DNA of 64,000 nt, from NCBI GenBank assembly GCA_012295275.1, contig CM022670.1, forward strand, positions 30,874,438-30,938,437, in the 5' to 3' direction. Source of the DNA: Chrysomallon squamiferum (lineage: Eukaryota; Mollusca; Gastropoda; Neomphalida; Peltospiridae). Position 1 is the first letter of the stretch; each line of letters starts with the position of its first letter. Made by a program: the position numbers and the translations under genes. Under the pieces are notes generated by a model. That model was not told where the DNA came from, ran no database searches, and saw only the letters and a list, made by a program, of their open reading frames with translations. Shown piece after piece: positions 1 through 13,251 of the stretch.

Positions 1-479
1 GTTAATTAATCAGCTGACTAAATGAAGTATTTATGTGCCAGCAATATTCTAATATGCTTGTGTTAAGCATAGTGTCAAGACTTCTATAATTATAAAGGAA
101 AATTTTTTTTTCAAAATAAAAAAATTGTTTCAGGGATAAATAAAGAATATGATCTGATAAGGAATACTGTTTGGATATGTGTGTCTTTCCATTTTTAAAT
201 GAAGTTTTTAAAATAAAATACACATATACACATGCATGCACATAAGCACACAGCTCATAGTAACAAGGGTAATGTTTAAACTGATTACAGGTCACACTTC
301 ACTTTGTTTCCAGACACAGCTTGTAACAACAATCTGTTGCAAAACATTCACACATGCTCTTTAATGACAGGTAGGAATGGATTATTCGATCCCATTTTGT
401 TGAATTCCTTCATGTCAAAGTCATAACTAAATCACTAATCCCCTTCATGGTACCCTCAAATAAGACAATGGACTAGGCC

Positions 480-1330
480 ACAGGGTTGTCATCCCATCCT
501 TGGAGAGGTGCCTTGGCTTCAGCCTGCAACTGTCTCTTGAGACATCCTAGCCGGTTGACACATTCCCTGTACATTCGCTTCCTGGATGGAGCTGCACCTC
601 CAAACTGGAACTGAATCCTTTTGGCCCGCTCTGCCTTCTCAATTCCTTGGATAAGGTCTACAAACTTGTAGATGTTGGGGTGCTGGTGGGGTAGAGCTCT
701 GTTGAGCCTTCAGTGGAACCCTTCCAAATTGTTGTTTGTCCTGGGTCCTGTGGTGGCCGAGGTCAGTGGTCTTGCACCACTTAGCCTGGCAGAAGTGGAA
801 GAAGCAGCCTTTCAGTACAGTACATGGAAATACCTGCTCAAGAGCCTGGATGGAAGCCATCTTGAAGTGCATGTAGCTGGTTCCAACGGCCGATGCACCA
901 CCTCATGGAAATGTATCTACAGCTGGTCGAAGAAGCGGACGTAGTTGGTCTTCTGGCAGTCAGGCAACAACACAAACACGTAGGGGTACATATTGGAACC
1001 AAAGGATCTATACACAATGTACAACTGGTTCCATAAACCATGGCAAGAGGAGAACGTCCTGTCCATGTAGATCTCTTAATTGATCATCAGTTGAGATCAC
1101 CACCATTTTGTCAGCATCTCCATCTGTTTGTGTCCAGGGTCCTTGTAGGTGCAATTCTTCTCTGGAGGCTGGGAGGATGGGGATGGTGGTTTTATGATGA
1201 CGGTACAAGGTGTTCTTCACACTGTGAAAGGTAGGCAAGATGGGAATGTCATTGTCATCTCGGTGGGCAATCTCATCGTTTTATGGGCGTCATTTTGTCT
1301 CTCGCCCGCTTGCAGATGGTGCTCATGAAA
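480..1330 (-). pseudogene. Decayed MULE-type DNA transposase relic
   Basis: The minus strand reads as a MULE (Mutator-like) transposase broken by frameshifts and stops. In order along the minus strand: KRARDKMTPIK (about 1325-1290), then LYRHHKTTIPILPASREELH and a segment ending in VVISTDDQL (1210-1080), then MDRTFSSCHGLWNQLY and MYPYVFVLLPDCQ (1062-915), then LKGCFFHFCQAKW (about 820-780) and a C-terminal stretch ending near 480. The order (LYR..R/H.TIP, D.TF..C...W.QLY, YV..LLPD, KGCFFHF.QA) is that of MULE transposases, where the D of the DGTF-like motif belongs to the catalytic triad. At least two frameshifts separate the parts, so it cannot make protein. It is less AT-rich than its surroundings, as expected for a transferred or recently inserted element. 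I saw no terminal repeats. Confidence 0.85.
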
Positions 1331-1430
1331 CAAATGGCAGTCTGGTTATTTACTGCATTGGATTAACCCATCCATTTCAACAAAATGGAATTCAACAAGA
1401 TGGGACGACACCGAACGGGTAAGTACTGCT

Positions 1431-4080
1431 ATTAAAATATTAAACATTAAGAAAATATCCTCTTTTTTTTATCATTTCTCTTTGTTCCCTGCCATTTTCT
1501 CCAGTGTGCTTTGGTGACTTAAAACATCATGGTAAGATACTTTTTTATCTCATGGTATCTGAAGATTTGTATTGTCAGTGGTTTTAAAGAACTGCTTCCC
1601 ACTGCAACAATGCATCAAGAAACAAATTCAATAATGGCTACATTTCAGCTTTGGACAAAAGATAATTTGATGTAGCTTATCCCAAGACAGCTGAAACCAA
1701 TGGTTTGTTAAACATGTTTTAGGAACAATGTGTTATCCAAGTATTGGTGCCAGCAAAAAATCGATATTTGCCGTCATTCTATAAATTACTTTCATGTTAA
1801 AATAATTATAAAACAAGTGCTTTAAATAAAAGAGCATGTGTCATCATCTTCTAAGTACATTTACATTTGGAACAAAAACCTCCTTTAGTTTCTTGCATTT
1901 TTAACAAGACTAATTTTGTCAAGATTATTTCCAGATCTAGCCAGTTCTATGCCAATATAACTTCAATGTTGTGGTTTCAAGGCAGATGCATGTAAAATAT
2001 TGTTAAATGATAACATTTATGTTTTAACTCATTTTGGAAACAATAATGTTTTGTTAAAAGGCATTGTAAAACAACTGTCTTATAATTCATTGAGTGGGAT
2101 GTAGTTAGTTTAGTCATTAAGAGTTCAGGCCTGAGGCACAGTGGTTCATAGAACAATTCTCATTAGTGCACCCACAAAGTTATTTCTTAACTGAATCGTT
2201 GTTTCACAACCGTTTTATCAAAGGATATGGTATCTGTTTCCTGTCTACGAGCATATTCATTTAAAAACTTCCACTTTGATAACTTAATAACTTTCTTTAA
2301 TTATAAGATTGGTTGTTACAGCTTATAAAAAATAAATAAAAATTAATAATAAAATTATGGACTTTTTCTATTTGTAATCAAATCAACATATTATGTACTG
2401 ATTGTAAGTTAATTATGGCTCATATATGATTCTGAAAGTTTATTTCCTGTTATTAAACATGTATGAAGTAATAACCTTCAGAAATGTATCACAGCAAAAC
2501 AGAAAGAAAATAAGAAAACAGAAATATAATTCCATCATTTTATGTCAAAATATAACTTTAGATTTGTTAATTTGATCCGAAAAGCTACTGTAACCAAATC
2601 TAATCTACACTGCTGTAATTTTGACAGTATGTATGCAAATAACTTCATCAGTATTTCTTTACAGCAGTCACAGGTGAAATTGCCATTAATTTGTTATAAC
2701 TATAAAATAAATTGCAATGCCTCTTTCCTGGGAAATAATAGGATGGATGTTTTGTTTAAGACTTCAGATTTTAGTTTACAGACTAATACTGCTGTTCTGC
2801 ATCAAGCACACCAGATAATAAACAGCATGCTTTGTGCATAATAGCAATTTTAATTTAACTCTTTACATGCCAATATCAGGTTATGACTTGGTTATGTTTA
2901 ACCTGAATCCCGCCTTCATCACATAGCTGGTGATATGGGATCTTTATAATTTCTATTTATCTAATATTAATTTTAAAAGTATTTCAGAAATGTAGGCATA
3001 ACAACTATTGATGCATAGTATTGTGGTCTATTAGAGAGCAGCCCAATACTTCTGATTTCAGCACTCATACTGTGAACAAAAAGAGAAACAAAGTATTTCA
3101 TATTGTGTCATAACTCAAGAAAAATAAAGTCAAAACTCTCATAGAAATTTGAAACCTTATAATTGGTCTATAAACAAAGCTATCCCATCATTTGTTTTCT
3201 TACAAATACCATTATAATCATCATAATGTGAAATGATAATATAGTTAATTTAAAGCAAATGAAATTAAACCTGCCCTGTGAGATATTACTTTTATCTGAA
3301 GACTGAAAGATCAAATCCAACATGTGTAACTAAATATGGTGGTTTGTACAGAGGTTTTACTGTGTTCAGATCTATCTATGTGCAGGTAATTAAAAGAGGC
3401 ACAAATAGGCAATATGACAAAACACAGTTAAATGAAGATACTGGAATATTGTAGATTTATAACTAGTTCTATGATCATTTACTTTGAATGAGATAACCTT
3501 TTTTTATTTATTTATTTTTTTTTTTTACAGTACTTGGCATTAATTGTATTCAGATATTCATTCATAAATCATAAACATCACTTAAAACAAATAGTTTCAA
3601 CATTCTCATGATTTTGACTGGAAGTTATTAAAATTTAAATAATATCAGCTCATCTATGTCATAAAGATAAGAGACAATGTTTTGTTTATTTATGCTCAAA
3701 ATTATCACTTTATAAAGACACAAAAATGGTAAATTAAAAATAAATTGAAGTATCTGTTTCTACATTTTCTACAATTTAAATTCTATCTCAGATCATGTTA
3801 AATTCAGATCTTCAGCTATCACCTATATTTGGAATACCTTAGAAATCCAATTAATACTTTAAATTAATGTACACTGGGTAAAAATGGAGCCAGAAAAATC
3901 AATGTCTGGCAAATGATAGTTTCTGGTCTAGGTCAGATCTAATTTTCATAATGATGTTTACAGAACAACACATTTCTAATCTGACCACAGTGAAGCCACA
4001 AGAGACAATTTACCAAGAAACTTGTTTGACACAAAACACTGGAATTTATGACCCAGCTTTAATTACAAACTGTCAAAGAG
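1431..4080. other. AT-rich non-coding stretch
   Basis: No recognisable gene. The longest open frame (2542-2841, plus) is unlike any protein I know and has chance-ORF composition. A possible degenerate tRNA-derived SINE lies at about 2095-2185. The stretch may be downstream intron sequence of the EGF/laminin-G gene, but no exon was identified here. Confidence 0.5.
2095..2185 (+). repeat. Possible tRNA-derived SINE relic
   Basis: An A-box-like TTTAGTCATTAAGAG is followed about 30 bp later by a B-box-like GGTTCATAGAAC and then CAATTCTCAT. The layout is similar to the minus-strand sequence at 52385-52510, which suggests two diverged copies of one SINE family. Weak call based on spacing and partial identity only. 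Confidence 0.3.
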
Positions 4081-4129
4081 GTCTTTGAGATCTTGTCTAA
4101 GCCTGAGAAATTGTGCCACAACTGTGGAA

Positions 4130-5414
4130 AATTTAACTTATTCATAACAGCCTCTCAGATTTAACCAGAACTTACAGTTATTAGTCACAGCTTTTGTTTG
4201 AAACTCTCTGAAATTTTTTTGTCAGTTGGTCTTAATATATTTTCATGCTGCCATGTGAAAACAATGTCAGAAGAATAGTCAGTGAAATTAGGGGGGAAAA
4301 AAAGAAGAATGAAATGATATATTGTTTCCTTTAGTTTTTTTTCTTTTTGTGTACAGATTTATCCTCCTGTAGATGTACCACTTTTCCCACAATAGTTTTA
4401 CATCTTGTCAAAATATATTTTAACATGAAAAAATATTAATAACTTTAACAACGATATCATTTGACCCAATAGTAACTAGTATCCTTTCAACCTTTTTGCA
4501 TTATTAATAAATATCAAAATATTCAAAGTGTCTGGCAACTGAGAAATAAAGAAAATAAATATTTAAAAAAAATTTGTTACCTGAACCTTAGTACATTATT
4601 TTTATTTTTAATACTTATAATAATCAAATATTTTTTGTACACATAAAATGATATTTTAAAAAGAAAACTGCTGCTGTAATTACAAGTCTACTGAAAATTT
4701 AACTTATTCATATTAGTCTCTCAGATTTAACCATTACTTAAGATTACTAATCACAATTTTTGTTTGAATTACATGGTCTTAATATATTTTCTTGCTGCCA
4801 CATGAAAACAATGTCAGAAAAATAGTCAGTGAAATTAAGGGAAGAAAAGAAAGAATGAAATGTATATTGGTTCATTATTTTTTTTTCCTTAAAGCTTTCT
4901 ACTGATTTGTTTTTGTTGATGCTTTTATGAGAAAACTGTTACAGATTTTGTTAACTGGAAGTAAATTTAAAAAAAACTACATCCCCCCTAAAAAAAAAAC
5001 AACATAACAGTTGTACATAAAATCTGGTCATTTATGAAAAACTGAAGAATACAGAAAAATGTTATAAAGAGTTGAAAGGACTTTACTATATTCATCAAGC
5101 AAAAAAATAAAAATAAATAAAAAATAATGATAATAGTAATAGTAATAACAAAAAATTTAAAAAAAACAAAACAATGAAATAAAATAATTTTTGTTTTTTA
5201 TACACATTTTCATTCTTTTTAATCTAAGATTATTCTATAAATATAAATGAATCAAATTGAAAAACGCATGCACTCAAAAAAATAAAAACAATTATAAAAC
5301 CACCAAACTATAAACCCTAAAAACAGAAATATACATAAAATTAATAGATAAATAATAATAAAAATTAAAATAATAACAAGAACAAGAATAATAATAATGA
5401 TTATTATTAACATT

Positions 5415-5456
<42 letters not shown>

Positions 5457-6105
5457 GCTATTTTGCTAATATTTTTTTTAGTAATAATAACATAAAAAAT
5501 ATTCCATTATTAATGAATTAATTAAAGTTTATGATACTATCAGAATATTTTACTTCTCATAAATATCTTACATGAAAACAGATGTCTGCTGATATTTATA
5601 TAAAATTTACATTCAGTATGAATTGTAAATGAAAGAAACAAATCACAGCATGATATCAGACTATAAAAGTGGCAGTGTCATTGGAAGAGCTTACTTAAAC
5701 ATAATTTTTTAATTCTGTGTATGAAATGACTGGGTTGATGTGACCTAAAGTCATTCACTTTCATTACATTTTTATTTTTTAAAAACAACAATTAAATGTG
5801 TACAGATTTATCCTGTAGATGTACCACTTTACCCATAACAGTTTATCATCTTGTCAAAATATATATTTTAACATGAAAACATATTAATAACAGTAATAAT
5901 GATATCAGTTGACCCAACAGTATCTGTATCTTTGAATCTTTTTGCACTATTAGTAAATATCAAAATATTCAAAGTGTCTGGAAATTGAAAAATAAAGAAA
6001 AAAATATATTTTTTAAAAATTTGTTACATGAATCTCATACATTATTTTCATTTTTAATACATAATCAAATATTTTTTGTACACATAAAATTATATTTTAA
6101 AACAA
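4130..6105 (+). repeat. Diverged tandem duplication of an AT-rich segment
   Basis: Block X at 4130-4340 (shared landmarks TCTCAGATTTAACCA, GGTCTTAATATATTTTC and AATAGTCAGTGAAATTA) recurs diverged at 4695-4875. Block Y at 4350-4662 (TGTACAGATTTATCC, TGTAGATGTACCACTTT, ATATTCAAAGTGTCTGG) recurs at 5798-6105. The order is X-Y-X'-(about 920 bp)-Y', so a tandem duplication of X-Y seems to have had its second copy split by extra AT-rich sequence. No coding content. Seen directly in the sequence. Confidence 0.85.
5422..5451. repeat. (AT)n microsatellite
   Basis: Uninterrupted AT dinucleotide run of about 15 units inside the sequence separating X' and Y' of the tandem duplication. Confidence 0.95.
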
Positions 6106-6109
6106 GACA

Positions 6110-7620
6110 AAAACAAAAAAACCCCTGAAAAACTAAAAAAAACAATCTGTTATGAATGTTTCAGCTAATTCAAAAACAAATACAATTACCCAACATTATA
6201 TCTCCCATGATAATTTCATATCACATTATCAAAATGAAAAGAAGAATCCATTAAAATAAATAATAAAAATATCCAATTAAGGTAGAGGAGCTAATAACAA
6301 AAATGTGTTTTATTTTTTTTATTTTTTTTTTTTAAATTTAAAAAAGTTAAAGAAAAAGAAACTATTAACATCTAATGAAAAGATGAAGTGTGACATAAAT
6401 CAGAAAGACAGAGAAAAAATCAATAGGAAACAAACACATCTCATGTAACTGAATAAAAAAGGCATGTCATTCTTTTCTGAGAACATGGATGAAAATTGAC
6501 TTTCTGCTACTTCCAGATGCTGACACTGACAGAATGTTGTATCTGTTACATTTACTGAACAGTTTTCATTTTACCTTTCATTGTTTCTTTAATGTTCATA
6601 TAATATCACAGTACCCCTATTACATTTTATAAAATGAAATGGCATTAAACCCTTCGTGGTTACACCATTATTCCAAATGGTGCAATGGTTCCTGAGATTT
6701 TTTTAGTTCAGTGTAAAATGTATATGGAATTACAAATTTTACAAAGAAAACATGTTGTGTCAGATTATAAATAAAAAATTGTAACTTGTCCCAAAGATCT
6801 AGAATCATCAACAACAAATTACAAATGTCAATATTAAGGTATTCATTCTCAAAACAATGCTTTTGCCACTGTTCAAGATATTTGGATTTAGAATAAAATA
6901 TAGAAAAAAAACAATAATAATAATAAAATAATCATACACACATTTTAACATATATCCAGCTTTTAATTTAATATATGTGCGTGATTGTGTGTTGTTCTAT
7001 AGGTCTAGAATCATAGAAAAGATATTAAAAATATCATTACAAATATTTTCAATCATAAAACAATGTGTCTGTACAATTGGTCATGATCTAGCCAAGACAT
7101 TCTATAATAAATACAGTGAATGATGTTAGGATTAAATGTTTCTTGTATCAATAATAAAATGCAACAAAAGGTACAGACACATATAATTATAAATTTCTTG
7201 AATTAAAACAAGTAAATGAACCTTTCTAGTATTTCAACACCATCCTTCAAGAAAAAAATATGTTTTAATTTTATAGCTAAACATGCATATATTGTGTCTT
7301 AAAATAATAACCATTCTTTAATGTTAGCTTAATCATTAAAACTTTTGAATTACAGTGGATGTGTATCATGTAAAATAATCTTTTTCAAGCTGTGGGGATA
7401 AATGAATAAAGCTTAGGCAAAACTAATTTACTTCCAAAATGCCCAGTATTAAAATTTAAACTTCTTGCAGTATTTATTGTTTCAGATCACCAATTCATGT
7501 TTCTTGAAATATCCTTTATTGTTGTGCACATCAGATAAAGAAAATACTAATATGAATTGTGTGTATTTTTCCAGACATGTTGAAAAGCAGTGAGTCATGA
7601 AGGACATAAAGACATCACAA
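6110..7620. other. AT-rich non-coding stretch
   Basis: Homopolymer and short AAT runs, with no exon-like segment or recognisable element on either strand. Confidence 0.5.
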
Positions 7621-7719
7621 ATCAGTAACATGCCATTATACACAGCACAAGGACAATTGTTGCATCAAACTGAATTTGACAGATGCAGCTAGAGCCCACA
7701 GAGGAATTACAACAAGACT

Positions 7720-8220
7720 GGCAAATAAACTCATTACCCAAGTGTGCGTGGGCTTGTGTCTGTAATTTAGGTTTCAAAATAAAGGCCAGAAGTTGCCTGT
7801 TTTTACAATTTGCAAACATAAAACATTTAAATCTGGTTCTCTTTATCAGTCAAACTTGAGTTCTTTTAAATATGAAGTAATACTTATTACATAGTAATGA
7901 AAGGCTAAGCAGATTTGCTTGTCACTGATTTAGATTTCAAAATGAAGGTGCTAACTGCCTGTTAACTAGTAAACATAAAACATTTAAAACTTATTTTCTT
8001 TAACAGTGAAAGTTGTGTTACCTTTTATAATGAAAAAGAAAGTCATGATTAATTATAATATAGTACCTTTTATGTAACAATGAAAGGATAAGCAAATCTA
8101 CTTGCCAGTATGTCTGTAAGTTAGATTTCAAAATGAAGAGGTGTAGTTATCAGTTGATACAACTTGAACTTGTAAAGAAAATAATAGTAAATCTTATTCT
8201 AAGTTCTGTTATTGTTTGTA
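7720..8220 (+). repeat. Three diverged tandem copies of a 160-190 bp unit
   Basis: The landmark TTAGRTTTCAAAATRAAGG-like sequence occurs near 7768, 7929 and 8121. Copies 2 and 3 are preceded by AATGAAAGG(C/A)TAAGCA(G/A)AT and by CTTGTCA/CTTGCCA; copies 1 and 2 are followed by AAACATAAAACATTTAAA. Spacing is about 161 and 192 bp. The copies are diverged and contain no open frame of note. Confidence 0.75.
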
Positions 8221-8707
8221 ACAAAGAAATAAATATCATGGTTAATTACATACCAATTTTTTTCATGAAAAAAGAAAGGAAAAAACACATATGGCAACAG
8301 TAAAACATGTTTGCTGGAATAAAGATAATAAGTTATATGTTATTTTAGATAAAAAAACAGATTAACCTTTATTTTATTAGAAATTAAGAGCAACAAACAT
8401 TTAACCTTTACAAAAACCATGCTGAAAATTATTTGAAAGTTTAGTTTTCAGGACGGTTCCACGCTCACACTATCTGACATTATTGTTTATAGCTGAGCCA
8501 AATACAGCTTTCAAAAAAACAGAATCATATTTATGGTTTATCAATATCCATTCTGTTTCCATAGATACTACATATAAAAAATTTTTTCTTTATATTACAC
8601 TTTAGTTTTTTTTAAATAAAATATTTATAAGTTAAGCTAAAAAAAAAAATAAAAGACTGCCTCTCTGAGAAGATTTCCCAAGATACAAAAAACTAAAATT
8701 TTCTTAC

Positions 8708-8909
8708 CGAAGTTCGACAAAACCATCAACAAGAGACACAGAAAAGAAATCAGCTTTGGCACTTTCCAGTTCAGCACTGAACAGAAGGAGTCCATGTTTA
8801 GCTTCAGGCAGGAACTGAAGAGATATTCGGAACGCTTTGTGGGCATTCCGTAAAACAGGCAAAGCCAGGAATCCTGTGCCACGGAATTTAGGATATCGAA
8901 CAGTAATTA
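8708..8909 (-). CDS. Laminin G exon of EGF/LamG gene
   Basis: Preceded by TCTTTCAG and followed by GTAAGAAAA on the minus strand. It encodes about 67 residues: YPKFRGTGFLALPVL, NAHKAFRISLQF, HGLLLFSAE, and DFFSVSLVDGFVELR. The pattern (F.G.GFLALP, .I.L.F.P....GLLL, DF.S..LV.G.VE.R) is the N-terminal half of a laminin G fold, with an insert of charged residues between strands. It ends in phase 2, so the next exon should complete an Arg codon and carry the second half of the domain. Confidence 0.85.
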
Positions 8910-11840
8910 CTGAAAGAGATTAAATGTATGCAAGAGAAGTACTAAATAAATAAAATTTTCTTGACATTTTTCCTAAGGACTCTGTTAGCTTTTATTATAA
9001 TAGTAATAGTTACAGTTAAAAAAAATTCAAAGAGAATATAAAAATTAAAATTAAAACATTTAAATAATAATTATACAATTTTAAAATGAAATAAATAAAT
9101 AATATTCTATTAACATACATGTTTCACATCTGATACCAGAAGTACCAAGTGGACAGTTGCATTGTGGGATTCCTCCTTCAATACCGCATGTTCCATTGTT
9201 AAGACACGCAATCCCACTGCAAGTGACCTTCTCTGGCACCAACTTCTCTCCCTTCCCAAAACTGTAATCTGTATTCTGTTCTAAATCTGGGGTATCAACT
9301 CCTCCTTCCATTATGTGAAATAATGAAATAGGATCTGGAAGATCTTTCTTCAGATCAAATGTTTTTATTTTTATTTCTGGTTCTGTAGCTTCCAACACTT
9401 GGTTTTGCATATCTTGTAAATTTTTTGTTTTTCTATGACTATTTTCTGTGTGTATTTGATCCTGTGTGTCTTTTGACTGGTTAGAATTGACTGAAGTAAC
9501 TGACTGTTTTTCAGGATTTTCATTTCTGTGTAAAACATGAACATTATTGTCAAGATGTACTGAGTCGGTATGTGCTACATTTCCAATCTGATGTGCTTTG
9601 TGGTCATCATTTTGAACAGAATTGGTTTCAATTTTTGTGTTAAGTGATTCTGCAGGAACAAAATCAGGATCAACTGAAATAAAGAGAGAAAAAAATTCAG
9701 ATCTTGTTATATATACAATTAAAACTGAAATGTTCAGTGATAGGATGCTGTATCTGTCATCTGCTGTTTGTTATACACATACACAGATATATACACATGC
9801 ACTAGATACCAAAGAGGAAAACAAATTTTATCACACAGTTAAGAAATATAAAGTGTTTATTTAAGTATAAAGCAACATAAAAAGAAATCAACATGCATAT
9901 ATATGACTACACTGGAAGTAAATTTCAGATAGTAAGCAGTAACTGTGGATCTGGTAATTTGTCTAATAATGTCATAACAACAAAGAGATAGCAATTATAT
10001 TTATTTATTATATATAATCACTGAAAGACAATAACTACTGGTATTTTGTATTTCCTATGATTATTACACAGATCAAACATAATCCATTTATGCTATCAGA
10101 ATAATTTAAAACAATTAATTTTATTTATTTATTTATTTATTATTTTAATGTAATTGATAATTTACTGTGATATCTAATATATAACACACTATATTAATCA
10201 GTTCTTAATAAATATTTATAAAATAAAATCTGAAAAAGATTATTGTACTCCTGCATTGTATCAATAATCTAAATCAAAATATTTTTTTGTTTAATTATTA
10301 TTTATTATATATATATTTTTTAATTTATTAATTTGTTATTTATTTATTTTTTTATGTAAAGAAATTAGAAAAATAATAACACAGCAACCTTTTAAATTTA
10401 ATAATATTTCATTTAAAAAAAAAAAAAAGGACATCTAGGAATATAATTTAAAAAACCTAATAATAAATAAATTTGTAAAAAGTATTTACACATTCCAATT
10501 TTATTTATTTATTCTGTATCAAAATAATTTTCATTCACTTCCAGAAAGACAACAAACAATGGTTTACAATTTGGACATGTCATGTACGGGTGATCTTAAA
10601 ATGGTACTAATTCTGTCTAAGTAATTTCAGGTGGAAATCGAACATGCACAGCTAAAGGAGACTCATATTTTAGACACAGAAAACACCAACCCAGAAGCAA
10701 AATATACTGTTTCAGCTCAAGAATTCATTTATTTTGAGGACTTCCAATAAATACTATGACCCTTAGAACCTCAACCTGCAGGCAAACTTAATTGATTCCC
10801 CAAACAAAATCAGTCACCTTAAGCCAATTTGCAAAACCAATTCACCTCATGTAAATAATTCAGCTTGGTCAAGTTGCTTTGAATAATGCATAATATGATG
10901 CCATAAAGCTGTTTCTTTATTTCATGTTAAATATGTTCAATACTGATGCATTTGTTTCCATTAACTTTGAAATCATTTAGAAAATGCTGAATCCTACAGA
11001 TGTAATTATGTGCATGGTGAAATATATTAATTAATTAGAAAGTTTATGTATAATAATAATAGTAATAGTGGTAGCAGCAGTAGTATCAGTAATGGTGGTG
11101 GTAGTAGCAATAGTGAATACTCTAGTAACAACAACAATAAAAAAAAAATCAAAATATAAATTGACTACTCTTTAGTCTTTAAGTTTAGTTAATTAAATAA
11201 CAAGTTTATAATTTAAAAAAAAAAAAACTAATTCAAACAAATCTAAATTACCTAACAAATATTCAAAATTAAATCTTGTAATTTGAAAATGAAAGCACTA
11301 TTACAAACACAAAATATTAATAGTTTTACTAAATGAAGTTTTTGAACTAGGTAACAGCATTAATTTTCCTGTAACACTGAATTATACTGGCAAAAAAAAC
11401 ATAGTTAGAATTTCCTTTTTTATTTGGATTGTTGAAATTATGCCAAATATAATAAATTCAATTTTTTTTTTTTTTTGTTTGGGGTTTTTTTTGTTCTATT
11501 TGCCATAAATAAAATTTACCTTGAACTCAGAAGCTGGATTATATTTATATTCAGCACAGCATGTTGAAACATCATAAAACACATTAAACTTTTTTTCTTT
11601 CATTGACTAATGAAACCAAATAAGTCATATATAGTGGGTCAAATAAACTTAATTAAGTACTGTGAGTATTGATTACTTGATCAATACAAATATATATATT
11701 TAGAAGTTTTACTTCTTACTGAAATTTTTTTTTTCTGAGTTTAAAATAAAAATTCTGAAATTCAATATTTCACTAATATTTTAAACAGACAATTAATTCA
11801 GGTGAAATGTAAGGTCAATTTTTCTATGAAAAAAAATATC

Positions 11841-11880
<40 letters not shown>

Positions 11881-13220
11881 TCAAATCTTCTTCAGTGATA
11901 ACCTGTGCATGATAGCAACTTATACTTGATGGACAGCTTATTGTTTACCCAACAATGCATTTTATTAAATATATTTCTACTCTGTGTAACAACCATCTTT
12001 GTTGTTAGTCTGTGTCAATAATGTTTGCCTCAGTGTTGAATGACAGTCATAGATAGGTTAGTCTGTATATATTAACATTTCACTTGCAATACTCTATGCT
12101 GTAATAATTTACCTGAGCATGAAAAGCCATCACTGTTAAGCTTGTAGCCATCCTGACAGTAACAGATGTATCCCAAGTCTTGTATGTCATGACACTTGTG
12201 ACTACATGGCTTGTTAGGACTTTTACAGTGTCCTAAAAAAACAACAATAATAACCACATTAATATTCTTCTTGTAAATAGTGATCCACTGAAAATGTTGA
12301 CATAAAAAAATATATATATTAAAAAATTACAGTGAAGATATACAGTAATAACCTTTATTGATAAAATATATGAGACATTATTAAAGAGTTATTCAATTAT
12401 TCATTCAAAATAATGAAACTCAACAGAAGATTTTGTTACTTCCGTATTTGGAACAATAGGACATCTAGAAGAAGAAAAAACATTCCTTTAAGTTTACCCA
12501 TACCAACAACATTCAGCACAGCGTGTTTAGAGACATAATTGCCTATTAAAATGACATAAAAATGTAAATACACCTGGTAATCTAACGTGCATCCACAGAA
12601 AACCAGTTTTCCATTATAATTAAATTATCTTCTGATATACATTTCACCTTCCTTTGATCATGGTGTCATGGAAGAATTATGTTATAAAGATATTTTTCAT
12701 TTTATCTGTTCACAAAGACAGGAGTATATGTGTGTCTAATTGTTAACTCTATTAATTCTGAGGTAAATGAAAGCAACACTGATATTGATCACATCAAAGA
12801 TTTTGATTATTAAATCCTGCTATAATGTCTGAAAAGTTCTGCAAACAGCTTTTGTCATTATTATATTAGTAGATTTATGAATATTTTCGCATTACTCCAA
12901 CAAAAAAATAATAAGTTTGTCTGTGTGCTGCGTTGTATGTCATTATAGTGTCTAAATGTGTTCATGTGTTTGAATGAACAAATATATTGTCTGTGTTTGT
13001 TTTCATGTATGTATCTCATAACTAATCATTTACCGTTTAATTATGTTACTTGCTTTGCTACAAAACAGAACCATCACTGTATTTTTTATGCATTCTTTCA
13101 CACTCTGTCTAAAGATTCTAATAAAAACAGTAAGTCACACTCTATTTTATATCCAGGAAGTTACACAAAATTATACCATAGAAAGGGGATGTTACCCAGA
13201 TTTATGTTATTGTTTCAGAA

Positions 13221-13251
<31 letters not shown>

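Noticed and set aside
2542-2841. 99-codon plus-strand open frame
   Set aside because: No recognisable motif, composition follows the local AT bias, no splice or promoter context.
7622-7819. Cys-rich minus-strand frame near the laminin G exon
   Set aside because: Considered as a further EGF exon, but the cysteine spacing does not fit EGF or laminin modules and it overlaps a tandem repeat.
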